Positions 8,599 to 16,535 of a stretch of DNA of 64,000 nucleotides are shown piece by piece; the first letter of the stretch is position 1, and every line of letters starts with the position of its first letter. The translations under genes were made by a program, and so were the position numbers. Below the pieces are notes generated by a model. It worked only from the letters and a program-made list of their open reading frames with translations, was not told the DNA's origin and did no database searches. This stretch comes from Streptomyces sp. MJM8645 (GTDB lineage Bacteria; Actinomycetota; Actinomycetes; Streptomycetales; Streptomycetaceae), in the NCBI RefSeq assembly GCF_001625365.1, contig NZ_LJJF01000003.1:1-64000 (forward strand), given 5' to 3'.

Positions 8599-9249
8599 AT
8601 GGACGGGACGACGCGCCAGGAGGCGACGCGGTGGCGGACGGCGGGAGGTGGCCGGCGGGCGGTGGCCGTGGGCACCGGGGCGGTGGTGGTGCTGGCGCTG
8701 GCCGGCGCCTGCGCGGCCGCCGACCCGCCGGCGACCGAGGCGGCGCTGCGGACCCTGGCGGCCACCGTCGCGCCGTTCTCCTCCTCCCTCGCTCCGGGCT
8801 CCGGCCCCTCGGCGGGGACGGACGGCGACATTCCCGACGGCACGACGCTGACCCCGTTCGACACCGGGGCACCGGCGGTGGGCAACCTGGACGGGCCGCT
8901 GCTGGAAGCCGTCCAGCAGGCCGCCCGGGACGCGCGCGCCCAGGGCATCGAGATGACCGTCACCTCGGGCTGGCGCAGCAAGGAGTACCAGCAGCGGCTG
9001 CTCGACAAGGGGGTGGCCAGGTACGGGAGTCTGGAGCGGGCCAGGCAGTTCGTGAACACTCCGGAGAAGTCGGCGCACGTCTCGGGCAAGGCCATCGACA
9101 TCGGCCCGACCAATGCCGACTACTGGCTGATCCAGCACGGCGCGCGGTACGGGCTCTGCCAGGTGTACGCCAACGAGATCTGGCACTTCGAGCTGCTGAC
9201 CAGCCCTGGCGGGACCTGTCCGGCCCAGTTGCCCGACGCGGCCGGGTAG
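8599..9249 (+). CDS. D-alanyl-D-alanine carboxypeptidase, M15B (VanY) type, membrane-anchored or secreted
   Basis: 216 residues. A basic start and hydrophobic segment (about 25-43, ending GACAAAD) form a signal or anchor; the Cys there could be a lipobox, though it is imperfect. A Ser/Pro-rich spacer leads to the M15 domain: SGWRSKEYQ, zinc-site SAHVSGKAIDIG (His and Asp ligands) and IWHFEL (catalytic Glu and His). Such enzymes trim the terminal D-Ala from peptidoglycan stems. GGGAGG precedes the ATG. Divergent transcription from the two-component pair suggests control by it. A phosphatase gene follows after 9 bp. Confidence 0.88.
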   Translation: MDGTTRQEATRWRTAGGGRRAVAVGTGAVVVLALAGACAAADPPATEAALRTLAATVAPFSSSLAPGSGPSAGTDGDIPDGTTLTPFDTGAPAVGNLDGPLLEAVQQAARDARAQGIEMTVTSGWRSKEYQQRLLDKGVARYGSLERARQFVNTPEKSAHVSGKAIDIGPTNADYWLIQHGARYGLCQVYANEIWHFELLTSPGGTCPAQLPDAAG

Positions 9250-9258
9250 GGGGCGTTC

Positions 9259-10368
9259 GTGACCCGATCGCAGGAGGGGCTCGCGCCGGGGGCGGGGGCG
9301 GTCTCAAGGCCGGAGGCGGGGCCGGTGGCGAAGGCGGAGGCGGGCCCGGAGGCGGGGGGCGCCTCGGCGGGTGTCGCCCGCCCGGCCGGCCGTCGACGCC
9401 GTCGGCAGCGGCGCCCGCAGGTCGGGCGCTGGCGGCGCGGCCGCGTGGCCGCCGCCGTGGCCCTGCTGACCGCCCTCGCCCTGGCCGGTCACCGGCGGGT
9501 GCCGAGCCTGGGCGTCCACTTGGGGAGCCTGTGGGAGAGCGCCCTGCCCTGGGCCGGCGTCGTGGTGCCCGCCGTCCTGCTCGTCGCCGCGCTGCGCCGC
9601 GCGCCGGTGCCGGCGTGCGCCGCGGTGATGCTGGCCGCAGTGTGGGCCGTCGTGCTCGGGCCGGTGCTCGCCGGCGGCGGCCCGCCGCCGGGGGGCGGTG
9701 CGGGCCCGGCCGGCGGTGCGGGCCTGACCGCGGTCACCCACAACGTGAGCGCGCAGAACCCGGACCCCGCCGGCACGGCCCGGGCGCTGCTCGCCGCCCG
9801 CCCCGACCTGGTCGCCCTGGAGGAGGTCACCGACGCCGCGCTGCCCGTCTACCAGCACGTGCTGGACGCCGAACTGCCGCACCGCACGCGGATCGGCACC
9901 GTCGCGCTGTGGAGCCGCTACCCGCTGACCGACGCACGGCGGCTGACCATCGACCCGGGCTGGAGCCGCTCGCTGCGGGCCGAAGTCCAGGCCCCCGGTG
10001 GGCCGTTGGCCGTGTACGTGGTCCATCTCGCCTCCGTCCGGCTCAACGTCACCGGCTTCGCCACCACTCACCGCGACCGCAACCTCGCCGCGCTCGGCGC
10101 CGCGCTGGACGAGGAGCCCCTGCGCCGGGTGCTGCTGCTGGGCGACCTCAACACCGCCGCCGGGGACCACGCGCTCGCCCCGGTCACCAGCCGGCTGAGC
10201 TCCGCGCAGGACAGCGCGGGCGGCGGCTTCGGGTTCACCTGGCCGGCGGTCTTCCCGCTGGCCCGGATCGATCACGTCATGACCCGGGGCCTGTCCGCGA
10301 CCGCCGCCTGGACCCTGCCCGCCACCTCCAGCGACCACCTGCCCGCCGCCGCCCGGCTGACGCCGTGA
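9259..10368 (+). CDS. Membrane-anchored endonuclease/exonuclease/phosphatase (EEP) family protein
   Basis: 369 residues from GTG, 9 bp after the carboxypeptidase stop and so probably co-transcribed. An Arg-rich cytoplasmic start precedes three membrane helices within about residues 60-145. The extracellular EEP domain has all family signatures: THNVSAQN, ALEEV (metal-binding Glu), VVHLAS, GDLNT, IDHVM and SSDHLPA. Secreted or anchored actinomycete EEP proteins may act on phosphodiesters or phospholipids. The pairing with a peptidoglycan carboxypeptidase suggests an envelope function (inference). An earlier, longer overlapping frame is an Arg/Gly shadow. Confidence 0.9.
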   Translation: MTRSQEGLAPGAGAVSRPEAGPVAKAEAGPEAGGASAGVARPAGRRRRRQRRPQVGRWRRGRVAAAVALLTALALAGHRRVPSLGVHLGSLWESALPWAGVVVPAVLLVAALRRAPVPACAAVMLAAVWAVVLGPVLAGGGPPPGGGAGPAGGAGLTAVTHNVSAQNPDPAGTARALLAARPDLVALEEVTDAALPVYQHVLDAELPHRTRIGTVALWSRYPLTDARRLTIDPGWSRSLRAEVQAPGGPLAVYVVHLASVRLNVTGFATTHRDRNLAALGAALDEEPLRRVLLLGDLNTAAGDHALAPVTSRLSSAQDSAGGGFGFTWPAVFPLARIDHVMTRGLSATAAWTLPATSSDHLPAAARLTP

Positions 10369-10405
10369 GGGGCGTGCGGGCGGCGGGGGCGGGGGGCTGC
10401 CGGTG

Positions 10406-11458
10406 TCAGGCGAGGAGGTCGGACTGGAGGGTGACCACCTGGCGGAAGGCCGCGTCCGGGACGCCGTCGGGGTTGGTCATGGTGACGACGGCGACGAGGT
10501 CGGAGGCGCAGAGGTAGGCGACGCGGGCGTTCGGCGTGCCCTTGGCGCCCTTCGCCGTGCTCTCCTGGGCGTCCAGGTGGACGCCCTCGACGGTGTCCCA
10601 GGCGCTGTGGGAGGTGCTCTTCGCACCGGGCAGGGCATTGGGCCTGGCGTCGGAACGCAGGGAGGAGAAGACGTTCCAGGACTCGAAGGAGGCACCGAAG
10701 CGCAGCAGCCGGATCTGGGTGCGGGTGCCGTCGGAGGCCGTCCACTCCCGGACGGTGGCCGCCCGGCAGGCGTCCTGCAGGAGCAGTGCGCGGAGCTCGG
10801 CCGGGTCCCGCTGGTCGGCGAGGATCGCGTCGCAGGTGACCCAGTCGGCCGGGGCCTGGCCGGCGGGGGCCGTGGACGGGCTCGCGCCCGCCGAGGCCGA
10901 CGCCGAGGCCGAGGCGGAGGCGGTCGGGCTCGGGGTCGGGGTCGCGCTCGCCGACGGGGTGCCGGTGGCCGAGGCGGTGGGAACCGGGTAGAGCGCCGGG
11001 GTGAGGCTGCCGCCGGCCTCCTTGGGGGCGGGCAGCAGCAGGTAGCGCAGGTCCGCGGCGTGCAGGGCGTTCTTGCCGCCCGTACGGTCCGGCGCGCTGC
11101 TGCCCGAGGGCAGCGGCGGCAGCGTCAGCGGCGGGAAGGTGTAGCGGCCGTCGCCCGGGGTGGCCAGGCCGGGCAGGTCGGTGCGCTCGGGGGCGGTGAC
11201 GGCCAGCGCGGCGCCGGTGCCCGCGAGGGCGAACACCAGGGTGGCGGTGGCCCAGCGTGCGGCCGCCCTGCGGCGGGCGCTGCGCCGGGCGAGGCGGGCC
11301 TCGTGCTCCTCGGGGGTCTCCGCGGCGGGAGCGGCGGGGAACTCGGCGGGGGTGCCCGTGGGGGTCTCGGCGAAGGTCTCCGTGGCGGCCTCGGCGGGGG
11401 TGCCCGCGGGGGTCTCGGCGAGGGCGGCGGGCTCGTGCGGGGTGGCGTGGTCGGTCAT
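10406..11458 (-). CDS. Single-pass membrane protein, paralogue 4 of a four-gene operon
   Basis: 350 residues, last of four related genes; its ATG overlaps the upstream stop by 4 nt. The layout is an Ala/Thr/Glu-rich cytoplasmic tail (about 1-60), basic residues, one membrane helix (about 68-87), a Pro/Ser/Ala/Thr-rich spacer that here continues past the first motif, and an extracellular domain. It shares DLRYLLLPAP with two siblings (variant DLLKLLIGAP in the third), plus an internal IRLLRFG block and a C-terminal helix. Two cysteine-containing stretches (WVTCDA, LLQDAC) are unique to this copy. A longer in-frame start is rejected because of the ATGA overlap. Function unknown. Confidence 0.85.
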   Translation of the reverse strand: MTDHATPHEPAALAETPAGTPAEAATETFAETPTGTPAEFPAAPAAETPEEHEARLARRSARRRAAARWATATLVFALAGTGAALAVTAPERTDLPGLATPGDGRYTFPPLTLPPLPSGSSAPDRTGGKNALHAADLRYLLLPAPKEAGGSLTPALYPVPTASATGTPSASATPTPSPTASASASASASAGASPSTAPAGQAPADWVTCDAILADQRDPAELRALLLQDACRAATVREWTASDGTRTQIRLLRFGASFESWNVFSSLRSDARPNALPGAKSTSHSAWDTVEGVHLDAQESTAKGAKGTPNARVAYLCASDLVAVVTMTNPDGVPDAAFRQVVTLQSDLLA

Positions 11459-12342
11459 GCGGACGCTCCCGGGCGGGCGAGGCGGTCGAGCTGCAGGGTG
11501 AAGAGGGCGACGATCCGGTCCTTGGGCAGCGGTGCCACGCCCTCGACGTTCATGACCACCAGCAGGTCGCCCTCGGCGGCCGAGCACTCCAGGTAGTCGA
11601 TCGGCGCGGACGGCGGCGCCGGCATCAGGTAGCAGTGCGCCTCGGGGTGGCCCGGGATCTCCGGGCCGATCCGGAACAGGCCGGTGTCGCCGGTGAAGAC
11701 CGCGGTGTACTCGTTGAGCTTCTGCACTTCCTGCTGGTTGAACTGGCGCAGCTTCAGGCCGACCACCAGGTCGTCCTCGCTGGTCCGGTACGTCCGCACG
11801 CCGGTGGCCTTGACGTGCAGGCCCTCCCAGTAGGAGCGCAGCTTGTCGCGCTTGTCCTTGGGGATCTGCTGGAGTTCGTCGTCCAGTTCGGCGGACAGGA
11901 ACTCGGCGCCGAGTTCGGTGTCGTTGCCGTAGCCGCCCTCGTCCGGGCCGGGTTCGTAGCCGGCCGGGACGGGCAGCAGCAGGTCGCGCAGCGAACCGAA
12001 GTGGTTGCCGTTGGACTTGGCGCCGAACGGCGTGGCGGTCGCGGTCGGGACGGGCGCGGCGGACGGCCCGGCGGCGACGGCCGGGGCAGGGTCGTCGTAC
12101 TGGGTCTTGATGATGCCGACGCCGATGGCCACCCCGGCCAGCGCCGCCGCGGCCGTCGCGGCGCCCGCGCGCAGCAGGCGGCGGGAGGCGGGGCGCGGGG
12201 CGGTGGGCGCGGCGGGAGCGGTGGGCGCGGCGGCGGTCGGCGCGGCGGGCTCGGCGGCGAACTGCTGTTCGGCGGCGGGCTGTTCGGCGGCGGCCGGGGC
12301 CGGCGTGGCGGCCGGGGTCCCGGTCATGCTGTTGTCGGTCAT
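11455..12342 (-). CDS. Single-pass membrane protein, paralogue 3 of a four-gene operon
   Basis: 295 residues, coupled by 4-nt overlaps to both neighbours. The cytoplasmic tail is Ala/Pro/Thr/Glu-rich and has repeats of APTA/AAP type. One membrane helix lies near 62-80. The extracellular domain has SLRDLLLPVPAGYEPG, then GVRTYRT and LKLRQF, matching the sibling proteins block by block. Residues before the chosen ATG (12342) are not needed. No catalytic motif is seen, so the domain may bind a ligand or partner. Identity between paralogues appears low outside the motifs, implying old duplication. Confidence 0.85.
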   Translation of the reverse strand: MTDNSMTGTPAATPAPAAAEQPAAEQQFAAEPAAPTAAAPTAPAAPTAPRPASRRLLRAGAATAAAALAGVAIGVGIIKTQYDDPAPAVAAGPSAAPVPTATATPFGAKSNGNHFGSLRDLLLPVPAGYEPGPDEGGYGNDTELGAEFLSAELDDELQQIPKDKRDKLRSYWEGLHVKATGVRTYRTSEDDLVVGLKLRQFNQQEVQKLNEYTAVFTGDTGLFRIGPEIPGHPEAHCYLMPAPPSAPIDYLECSAAEGDLLVVMNVEGVAPLPKDRIVALFTLQLDRLARPGASA

Positions 12343-13220
12343 ACCAGCCGCTCCCATTGCTGCTTGGCGAGGTCCTTCACGACGTCGGGGTTCACCGGCT
12401 TGGGGTCGAAGACCTCGACCACCATCGCCACCGTGCCGCGTTGGGCCACGGCCTGGCCGTAGTAGTACCGATCGGCGCTGTCGGCCCAGTACCTGGGTGT
12501 CTCGTCCACCCGGTAGCCGCCGTTGGCGCCGTCGGCGAACGGCTTCAGGTTGCGGGTGGTGCCGACGGCGTGCGTGGCGGCTTCGTTGGCGCGGTCCGGC
12601 GCGTACTGGACCAGCGACACGCGGTACCTGGTGTCGCCCTTCTTCCAGTTCACCTCGGCCGCGCGCCGGAAGCCCCGGGAGTTCAGGTCCTTGAAGTCGC
12701 GGACCGCGCTGTCGCTGTGCTCGGCGAGCTCGCCGACCGACACCCAGCTCGGCTTGTCCGGGAATTCTCCCCAGGCGGCGCTGCCGTCCGGGGCACCGAT
12801 CAGCAGCTTGAGCAGGTCGCCGTCGATGGCCAGCGGCTTGGGCTGCTGGGCGGCGAAGGCGGTCGGGTCGACCGCCGCGGCCGGGTAGGACGGGCGCGCG
12901 ACCTGGATCGGCGGCAGCGGCGTCGGCGGGCGCTGGGCCTGGACGGCGTAGCCGACGCCGCCGCCGACCAGGGTGCCCAGCACCAGGCCGGACACCGCCA
13001 GCAGCACCGGGCGCGGGCGGCGCGGGGCGCGGGGCGCCCGCTCGGGGCCGGCCGACAGGAGCTCGGGGCCCGGCGCGTCGGACGGCACTTCAGTGGCGAA
13101 CTGCGGTGCAGCGAAAGGAAGTTCAGCGGAAGACGGTTCGGCGGGCATGGCGGCGGGCCGCGGCGGGGCGGCGGGCGCCGGCGCGGTGCCGGGCGGGGGC
13201 AGCGCGGGTTCGGTGGTCAC
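12339..13220 (-). CDS. Single-pass membrane protein, paralogue 2 of a four-gene operon
   Basis: 293 residues from GTG. A Pro/Ala-rich cytoplasmic tail precedes a basic RAPRRPRP stretch, a Gly/Val-rich membrane helix (about 71-92) and an extracellular domain with DLLKLLIGAPDG. This is the most divergent version of the DLRxLLLPxP motif. Later blocks SRGFRRAAEVNW and YRVSLVQYA align with the sibling RxYRT and LLRF blocks. It ends with WERLV, like the helical ends of its siblings. It overlaps the next gene by 4 nt and lies 97 bp after the first gene of the operon. Function unknown. Confidence 0.82.
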   Translation of the reverse strand: MTTEPALPPPGTAPAPAAPPRPAAMPAEPSSAELPFAAPQFATEVPSDAPGPELLSAGPERAPRAPRRPRPVLLAVSGLVLGTLVGGGVGYAVQAQRPPTPLPPIQVARPSYPAAAVDPTAFAAQQPKPLAIDGDLLKLLIGAPDGSAAWGEFPDKPSWVSVGELAEHSDSAVRDFKDLNSRGFRRAAEVNWKKGDTRYRVSLVQYAPDRANEAATHAVGTTRNLKPFADGANGGYRVDETPRYWADSADRYYYGQAVAQRGTVAMVVEVFDPKPVNPDVVKDLAKQQWERLV

Positions 13221-13272
13221 GGGATGGCTCCAGAGGAGGGTGGGGAGGACGGCGTCGGGGCGGGCGGCGGCG

Positions 13273-13323
13273 CGGGTTCAACCGCGTTCAGCCGCGTTCA
13301 GCTGCGTTCAGCTGCGTTCAGCC
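13273..13323. repeat. Five tandem copies of a 10-bp unit (GCYGCGTTCA)
   Basis: Decamers GGGTTCAACC, GCGTTCAGCC, GCGTTCAGCT, GCGTTCAGCT, GCGTTCAGCC follow one another between paralogues 1 and 2. The last copy supplies the TGA stop of paralogue 1 on the minus strand. Ten base pairs is about one helical turn, so the unit could present a repeated protein site, or it may be simple slippage. Confidence 0.75.
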
Positions 13324-14241
13324 GCCGGAGGCGAGCCACTCGCGCTGGCGCTTCATCAGCCCGCTCAGCAGCGCCTTGTCCGGTGTCCCCTTCACCTCGA
13401 CGTCGATCGTGTACTGGACGTCGCCCTGGCTGGAGATGCCGGTCATCGAGCCGGTGTACGCCTGCTGCTTGGGCTTGTGCAGGTAGCCGTGGGCGTTCGG
13501 GTCGCCGTCGATGTCGATCGGGTCCTGCGACTTGAGGGTGTATCCCTGGACGAACTCGCGCGCCATCGAGGTGGAGCCGAAGCGCAGCAGGGTGACGGTG
13601 ACCTCGGCCTTGCCGTCGGCCGTCCGGTACATCCGGGTGGCGCCCGACTGGTAGCCGTACGAGCCGAGGATGTCCATGATGCCGTCCTGCTTGCCGAACA
13701 GGTCGGCGACGTCGTCGTTGGTCATGGTCATCCCGTCCGCGGGCCCGTACGACTCGCCGCCGTCCGGGATCGGGAGCAGGAAGTAGCGCAGGTCGCCCTC
13801 GTGCTTGCCGCCGTTGACGGTCCCCTTGACGGTGCTGGCCGGTTTGGGGGTGGTCGGGGCGGCGGTGGGCGTCGGCACCGGTACCGGGGTGGCGGAGGGC
13901 GTCGGACTCGGGCTGGCGGTGGTGGTGGCCGGCGCGGGTGCGGCGGCGGCCGGGCGGGTGTCCGGCCTGCCGACGGCGACGGTCACCGCGGCGCTGGTCG
14001 CCGTGACGGCGAGCAGGCCGGCGGTGGCCAGTACGACGCCGACGGCGCGCGGCAGCAGCCGGCGCGCGGCCGGTTCGGGTGCGACGGCGTGCTGCGGTAC
14101 GGCGTCGGGCTGCGGTACGGAGGCGTGCTCCGGTACGGCGGGGTGCTGCGGCGCAGCGGGGTGCTGCGGTACGGCGGCCGGTTGCGGCGCAGCGTCGGGC
14201 TGCTCAGGAACGGCGGCTGTCTCGTTTTCGGGCGCGGACAA
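13318..14241 (-). CDS. Single-pass membrane protein, paralogue 1 (promoter-proximal) of a four-gene operon
   Basis: 307 residues, apparently from a TTG start (14241) with GGGGGAG five nucleotides upstream; no ATG or GTG fits as well. The long cytoplasmic tail is built from AVPQHP/AAPQHP-like Pro/Gln/Ala repeats. One membrane helix spans about 67-88, followed by a Pro/Thr/Ser spacer and an extracellular domain with GDLRYFLLPIPDG, TRMYRTADGKAEVTVTLLRFG and a C-terminal helix. The matching blocks in the next three genes establish paralogy. It heads the operon, divergent from an ABC transporter gene. Confidence 0.85.
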   Translation of the reverse strand: MSAPENETAAVPEQPDAAPQPAAVPQHPAAPQHPAVPEHASVPQPDAVPQHAVAPEPAARRLLPRAVGVVLATAGLLAVTATSAAVTVAVGRPDTRPAAAAPAPATTTASPSPTPSATPVPVPTPTAAPTTPKPASTVKGTVNGGKHEGDLRYFLLPIPDGGESYGPADGMTMTNDDVADLFGKQDGIMDILGSYGYQSGATRMYRTADGKAEVTVTLLRFGSTSMAREFVQGYTLKSQDPIDIDGDPNAHGYLHKPKQQAYTGSMTGISSQGDVQYTIDVEVKGTPDKALLSGLMKRQREWLASGG

Positions 14242-14576
14242 GGAACTCCCCCGGGAGAATGTGGGATCTCGCGCGCGGACTCCCTCGCAAACCGCTCCCC
14301 CGGCGGTTCTCCGGACCGTCCATCACGCGTCTCAGCAGGCATTATGAGAGACCGTTCGCACCGCTGCCAACAAAGTTAATCGCCGCACTCCGGTCCAATA
14401 CTCGATGAATCGGACACGTCGTGATGTAACCGCAACAGGCGATCCGGGCACGGTACCGCGGTACCGTGCCCCTTCCGATGATCGGTCCGGGGTACCACGG
14501 ATCGCGCCGGCGCCGCACCTAGCGTGGAGTGTGAGGGAGGCCGGGACGGTCCGGCCCCGGAGCGTAGGGGTGAGCG
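14242..14576. other. Divergent promoter region, no gene seen
   Basis: 335 bp separates the four-paralogue operon from the ABC/two-component operon. It is relatively AT-rich around 14335-14420 (for example AAAGTTAATCGCC) and contains a 26-bp perfect palindrome, listed separately. A second imperfect dyad, GATCGGTCC..GGATCG, follows at about 14480-14506. No coding frame with plausible codon use was seen. Confidence 0.5.
14446..14471. promoter_or_regulatory. Perfect 26-bp palindrome upstream of the ABC/two-component operon
   Basis: GGGCACGGTACCG and its exact reverse complement abut with no spacer, giving a 26-bp perfect dyad centred 118 bp upstream of the ABC gene start. Because both flanking operons diverge, it is not at the end of a gene and is unlikely to be a terminator. 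An operator for a dimeric regulator is the likeliest role (inference); the response regulator of this operon is one candidate ligand. Confidence 0.65.
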
Positions 14577-15545
14577 ATGATCGAGGCGCACCAGCTGACG
14601 AAGCGGTACGGGGAGAAGACCGCCGTCGACCGGCTCGACTTCACGGTCAAGCCCGGCACGGTCACCGGCTTCCTCGGGCCCAACGGCGCCGGGAAGTCCA
14701 CCACCATGCGGATGATCGTCGGACTGGACGCGCCCACCAGCGGCTCGGTGCGCGTCAACGGGCGCCGTTACGCGGCTCACGCGGCGCCGTTGCAGGAGGT
14801 CGGGGCGCTGCTGGAGGCCAAGTCGATCCACCCGGGGCGCTCCGCGTTCAACCACCTCATGGCCCAGGCGCACACCCACGGCATCCCGCGCTCGCGGGTG
14901 GAGGAGGTCGTCGAGCTGACCGGGCTGCAGTCGGTGGCCAGGAAGCGTGCCGGGGCGTTCTCGCTGGGCATGGGCCAGCGGCTGGGGATCGCGGCGGCGC
15001 TGCTGGGCGACCCGGCGACGGTGATGCTGGACGAACCGGTCAACGGCCTCGACCCGGAGGGCGTGCTGTGGATCCGCAACCTCCTCACCTCGCTGGCCGC
15101 CGAGGGCCGCACCGTCTTCGTGTCCTCGCACCTGATGAGTGAGGTCGCGCTGGTCGCCGACCACCTGATCATCGTCGGGCGGGGCCGGCTGCTGGCCGAC
15201 ACCACCGTGCAGGACCTGGTCCGCCAGGCCGGCGGCGACGTGGTGAAGGTGGCCAGCGCCGATCCGGCCCGGCTGCGCACGGCGCTGGCCGGGCCCGGGG
15301 TGGAGGTCACCGGCCGTTCCGGCTCGGAGGAGCTCCTCGTCACCGGCCTGGCCGCGCGGGAGATCGGCCTGCGGGCCGCCGAGCAGGGCATCGCCCTGTT
15401 CGAGCTCACCACCCGCACGGTCTCCCTGGAGGAGGCGTTCATGGAGCTGACCAGGGACGCCGTGGAGTACCACGGCACCACCACCGCGACCGGGCCCGCC
15501 GCCAGTGCGGGTGCCGGCGCCGAGTCCCCGAGGAGCGCGGCATGA
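14577..15545 (+). CDS. ABC transporter ATP-binding protein (DrrA/BcrA-like)
   Basis: 322 residues. Walker A GPNGAGKST near 35, signature-like FSLGMGQRLG, Walker B VMLDEP and switch His in SSHLMSEV are all present. The C-terminal extension of about 100 residues (accessory domain seen in drug and lantibiotic-type exporters) ends in a low-complexity Ala/Gly tail. It overlaps the permease gene by ATGA. The signature LSGGQ is replaced by FSLGMGQ, normal in this subfamily. The following two-component genes probably control or are triggered by this transporter's substrate, for example an envelope-active compound. Confidence 0.94.
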   Translation: MIEAHQLTKRYGEKTAVDRLDFTVKPGTVTGFLGPNGAGKSTTMRMIVGLDAPTSGSVRVNGRRYAAHAAPLQEVGALLEAKSIHPGRSAFNHLMAQAHTHGIPRSRVEEVVELTGLQSVARKRAGAFSLGMGQRLGIAAALLGDPATVMLDEPVNGLDPEGVLWIRNLLTSLAAEGRTVFVSSHLMSEVALVADHLIIVGRGRLLADTTVQDLVRQAGGDVVKVASADPARLRTALAGPGVEVTGRSGSEELLVTGLAAREIGLRAAEQGIALFELTTRTVSLEEAFMELTRDAVEYHGTTTATGPAASAGAGAESPRSAA

Positions 15546-16393
15546 GCACCATCGCACCGAACCAGACGTCCGCGGCCGCCGACCGGCGCCCCGCGCGCCC
15601 CGCCTACCGGGTGACGCCCGTGCGCGTGCTGCGCTCGGAGTGGGCCAAGCTGTGGTCGCTGCGCTCGACCTGGATCACGCTGGGCCTGGGCCTGCTGTTC
15701 CTGGTCGCGTTCGGGCTGATCGCCGCGTTCCAGTTCAAGTCGAGGATCACCTCGGGGCGCCCGATGGACCGGGGGGACTTCGCCGACGCCAGTGCCCTGA
15801 GCCTGTCGCTGTTCGGCACCAACTTCGCGCAGCTGGCGTTCGGCGTCCTGGGCGTGCTGGTCGCCGCGGGCGAGTACTCCACCGGCATGATCCGCTCCAC
15901 CCTGGCCGCGGTGCCGCGCCGGCTGCCGGTGCTGTGGTCCAAGGCGGCGGTGTACGGCGTGGTGGTGCTGCTGCTGGGCACCGTCGGGGTGTTCGTCGCC
16001 TTCGCGGCCGACAGCGGCATCCTCTCCGGCACCCGCGCGGCGATGACGTTCTCCGACGCCGGCGTCCTGCGCGGCCTGCTGGGGGCCGGGCTCTACCTCG
16101 CCCTGGTGGGCGTGATCGGTGTCGCGCTGGGCGCGCTGCTGCGGTCGGTGGCGGGCGGCATCTCGGTGCTGGTGGCCTCGCTGATGCTGGTCCCCGGCCT
16201 GATCTCGCTGCTGCCCTCGTCCTGGCAGGACCACATCAGCCCCTACCTGCCCAGCCACGCGGGCGAGGCGATGTTCGCCCTGCACCACGACGCGACCACA
16301 CTGTCGCCCGCTGCGGGGCTGGCGGTCTTCCTGCTGTGGACGGTGCTCGCCCTGGCGGGCGCGGCCGTGCGGCTGGTGCGCAGCGACGCCTGA
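15542..16393 (+). CDS. ABC transporter permease (ABC-2 type)
   Basis: 283 residues with about six hydrophobic helices. The pattern is a conserved cytoplasmic start (VLRSEWAKLWSLRSTW, typical of ABC-2 permeases in this family), a first helix near 45-65, then GEYSTGMIRSTL before further helices, and a final helix near the C-terminus. The start overlaps the ATPase stop by 4 nt. It forms the membrane half of the exporter. Its substrate cannot be read from the sequence. Confidence 0.92.
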   Translation: MSTIAPNQTSAAADRRPARPAYRVTPVRVLRSEWAKLWSLRSTWITLGLGLLFLVAFGLIAAFQFKSRITSGRPMDRGDFADASALSLSLFGTNFAQLAFGVLGVLVAAGEYSTGMIRSTLAAVPRRLPVLWSKAAVYGVVVLLLGTVGVFVAFAADSGILSGTRAAMTFSDAGVLRGLLGAGLYLALVGVIGVALGALLRSVAGGISVLVASLMLVPGLISLLPSSWQDHISPYLPSHAGEAMFALHHDATTLSPAAGLAVFLLWTVLALAGAAVRLVRSDA

Positions 16394-16458
16394 GGGCTGG
16401 GAGACTGCGTGGACGTCCCGGTGCGGTGCCCGTTCGAGTCGGGTGCCGCACCGGGCGC

Positions 16459-16517
16459 GTTTCGTATCCGTTTCCGTTTCCGTATCCGTTTTCGTGTCCG
16501 TTTTCGTATCCGTTCCG
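16459..16517. repeat. CGTTTCCGTATCC-type hexamer repeats upstream of a sensor kinase gene
   Basis: About nine consecutive hexamers of the pattern CGTWTC/CGTTTTC/CGTGTC occupy the gap between the permease and the kinase gene, ending about 20 bp before the kinase start. It is followed by an imperfect duplication of GGATGAGCTGGACGAAGGTGAC at about 16518-16539 and 16550-16571, which overlaps the candidate start codons. Confidence 0.7.
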
Positions 16518-16535
16518 GGATGAGGCTGGACGAAG

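Noticed and set aside
6597..9113. 838-residue minus-strand frame covering the kinase, the regulator and beyond
   Set aside because: Only the C-terminal 377 residues match a kinase; the rest is antisense or low-complexity text over the regulator and carboxypeptidase genes.
14446..14471. Terminator for the palindrome at 14446
   Set aside because: Neither flanking gene ends there; both are transcribed away from it.
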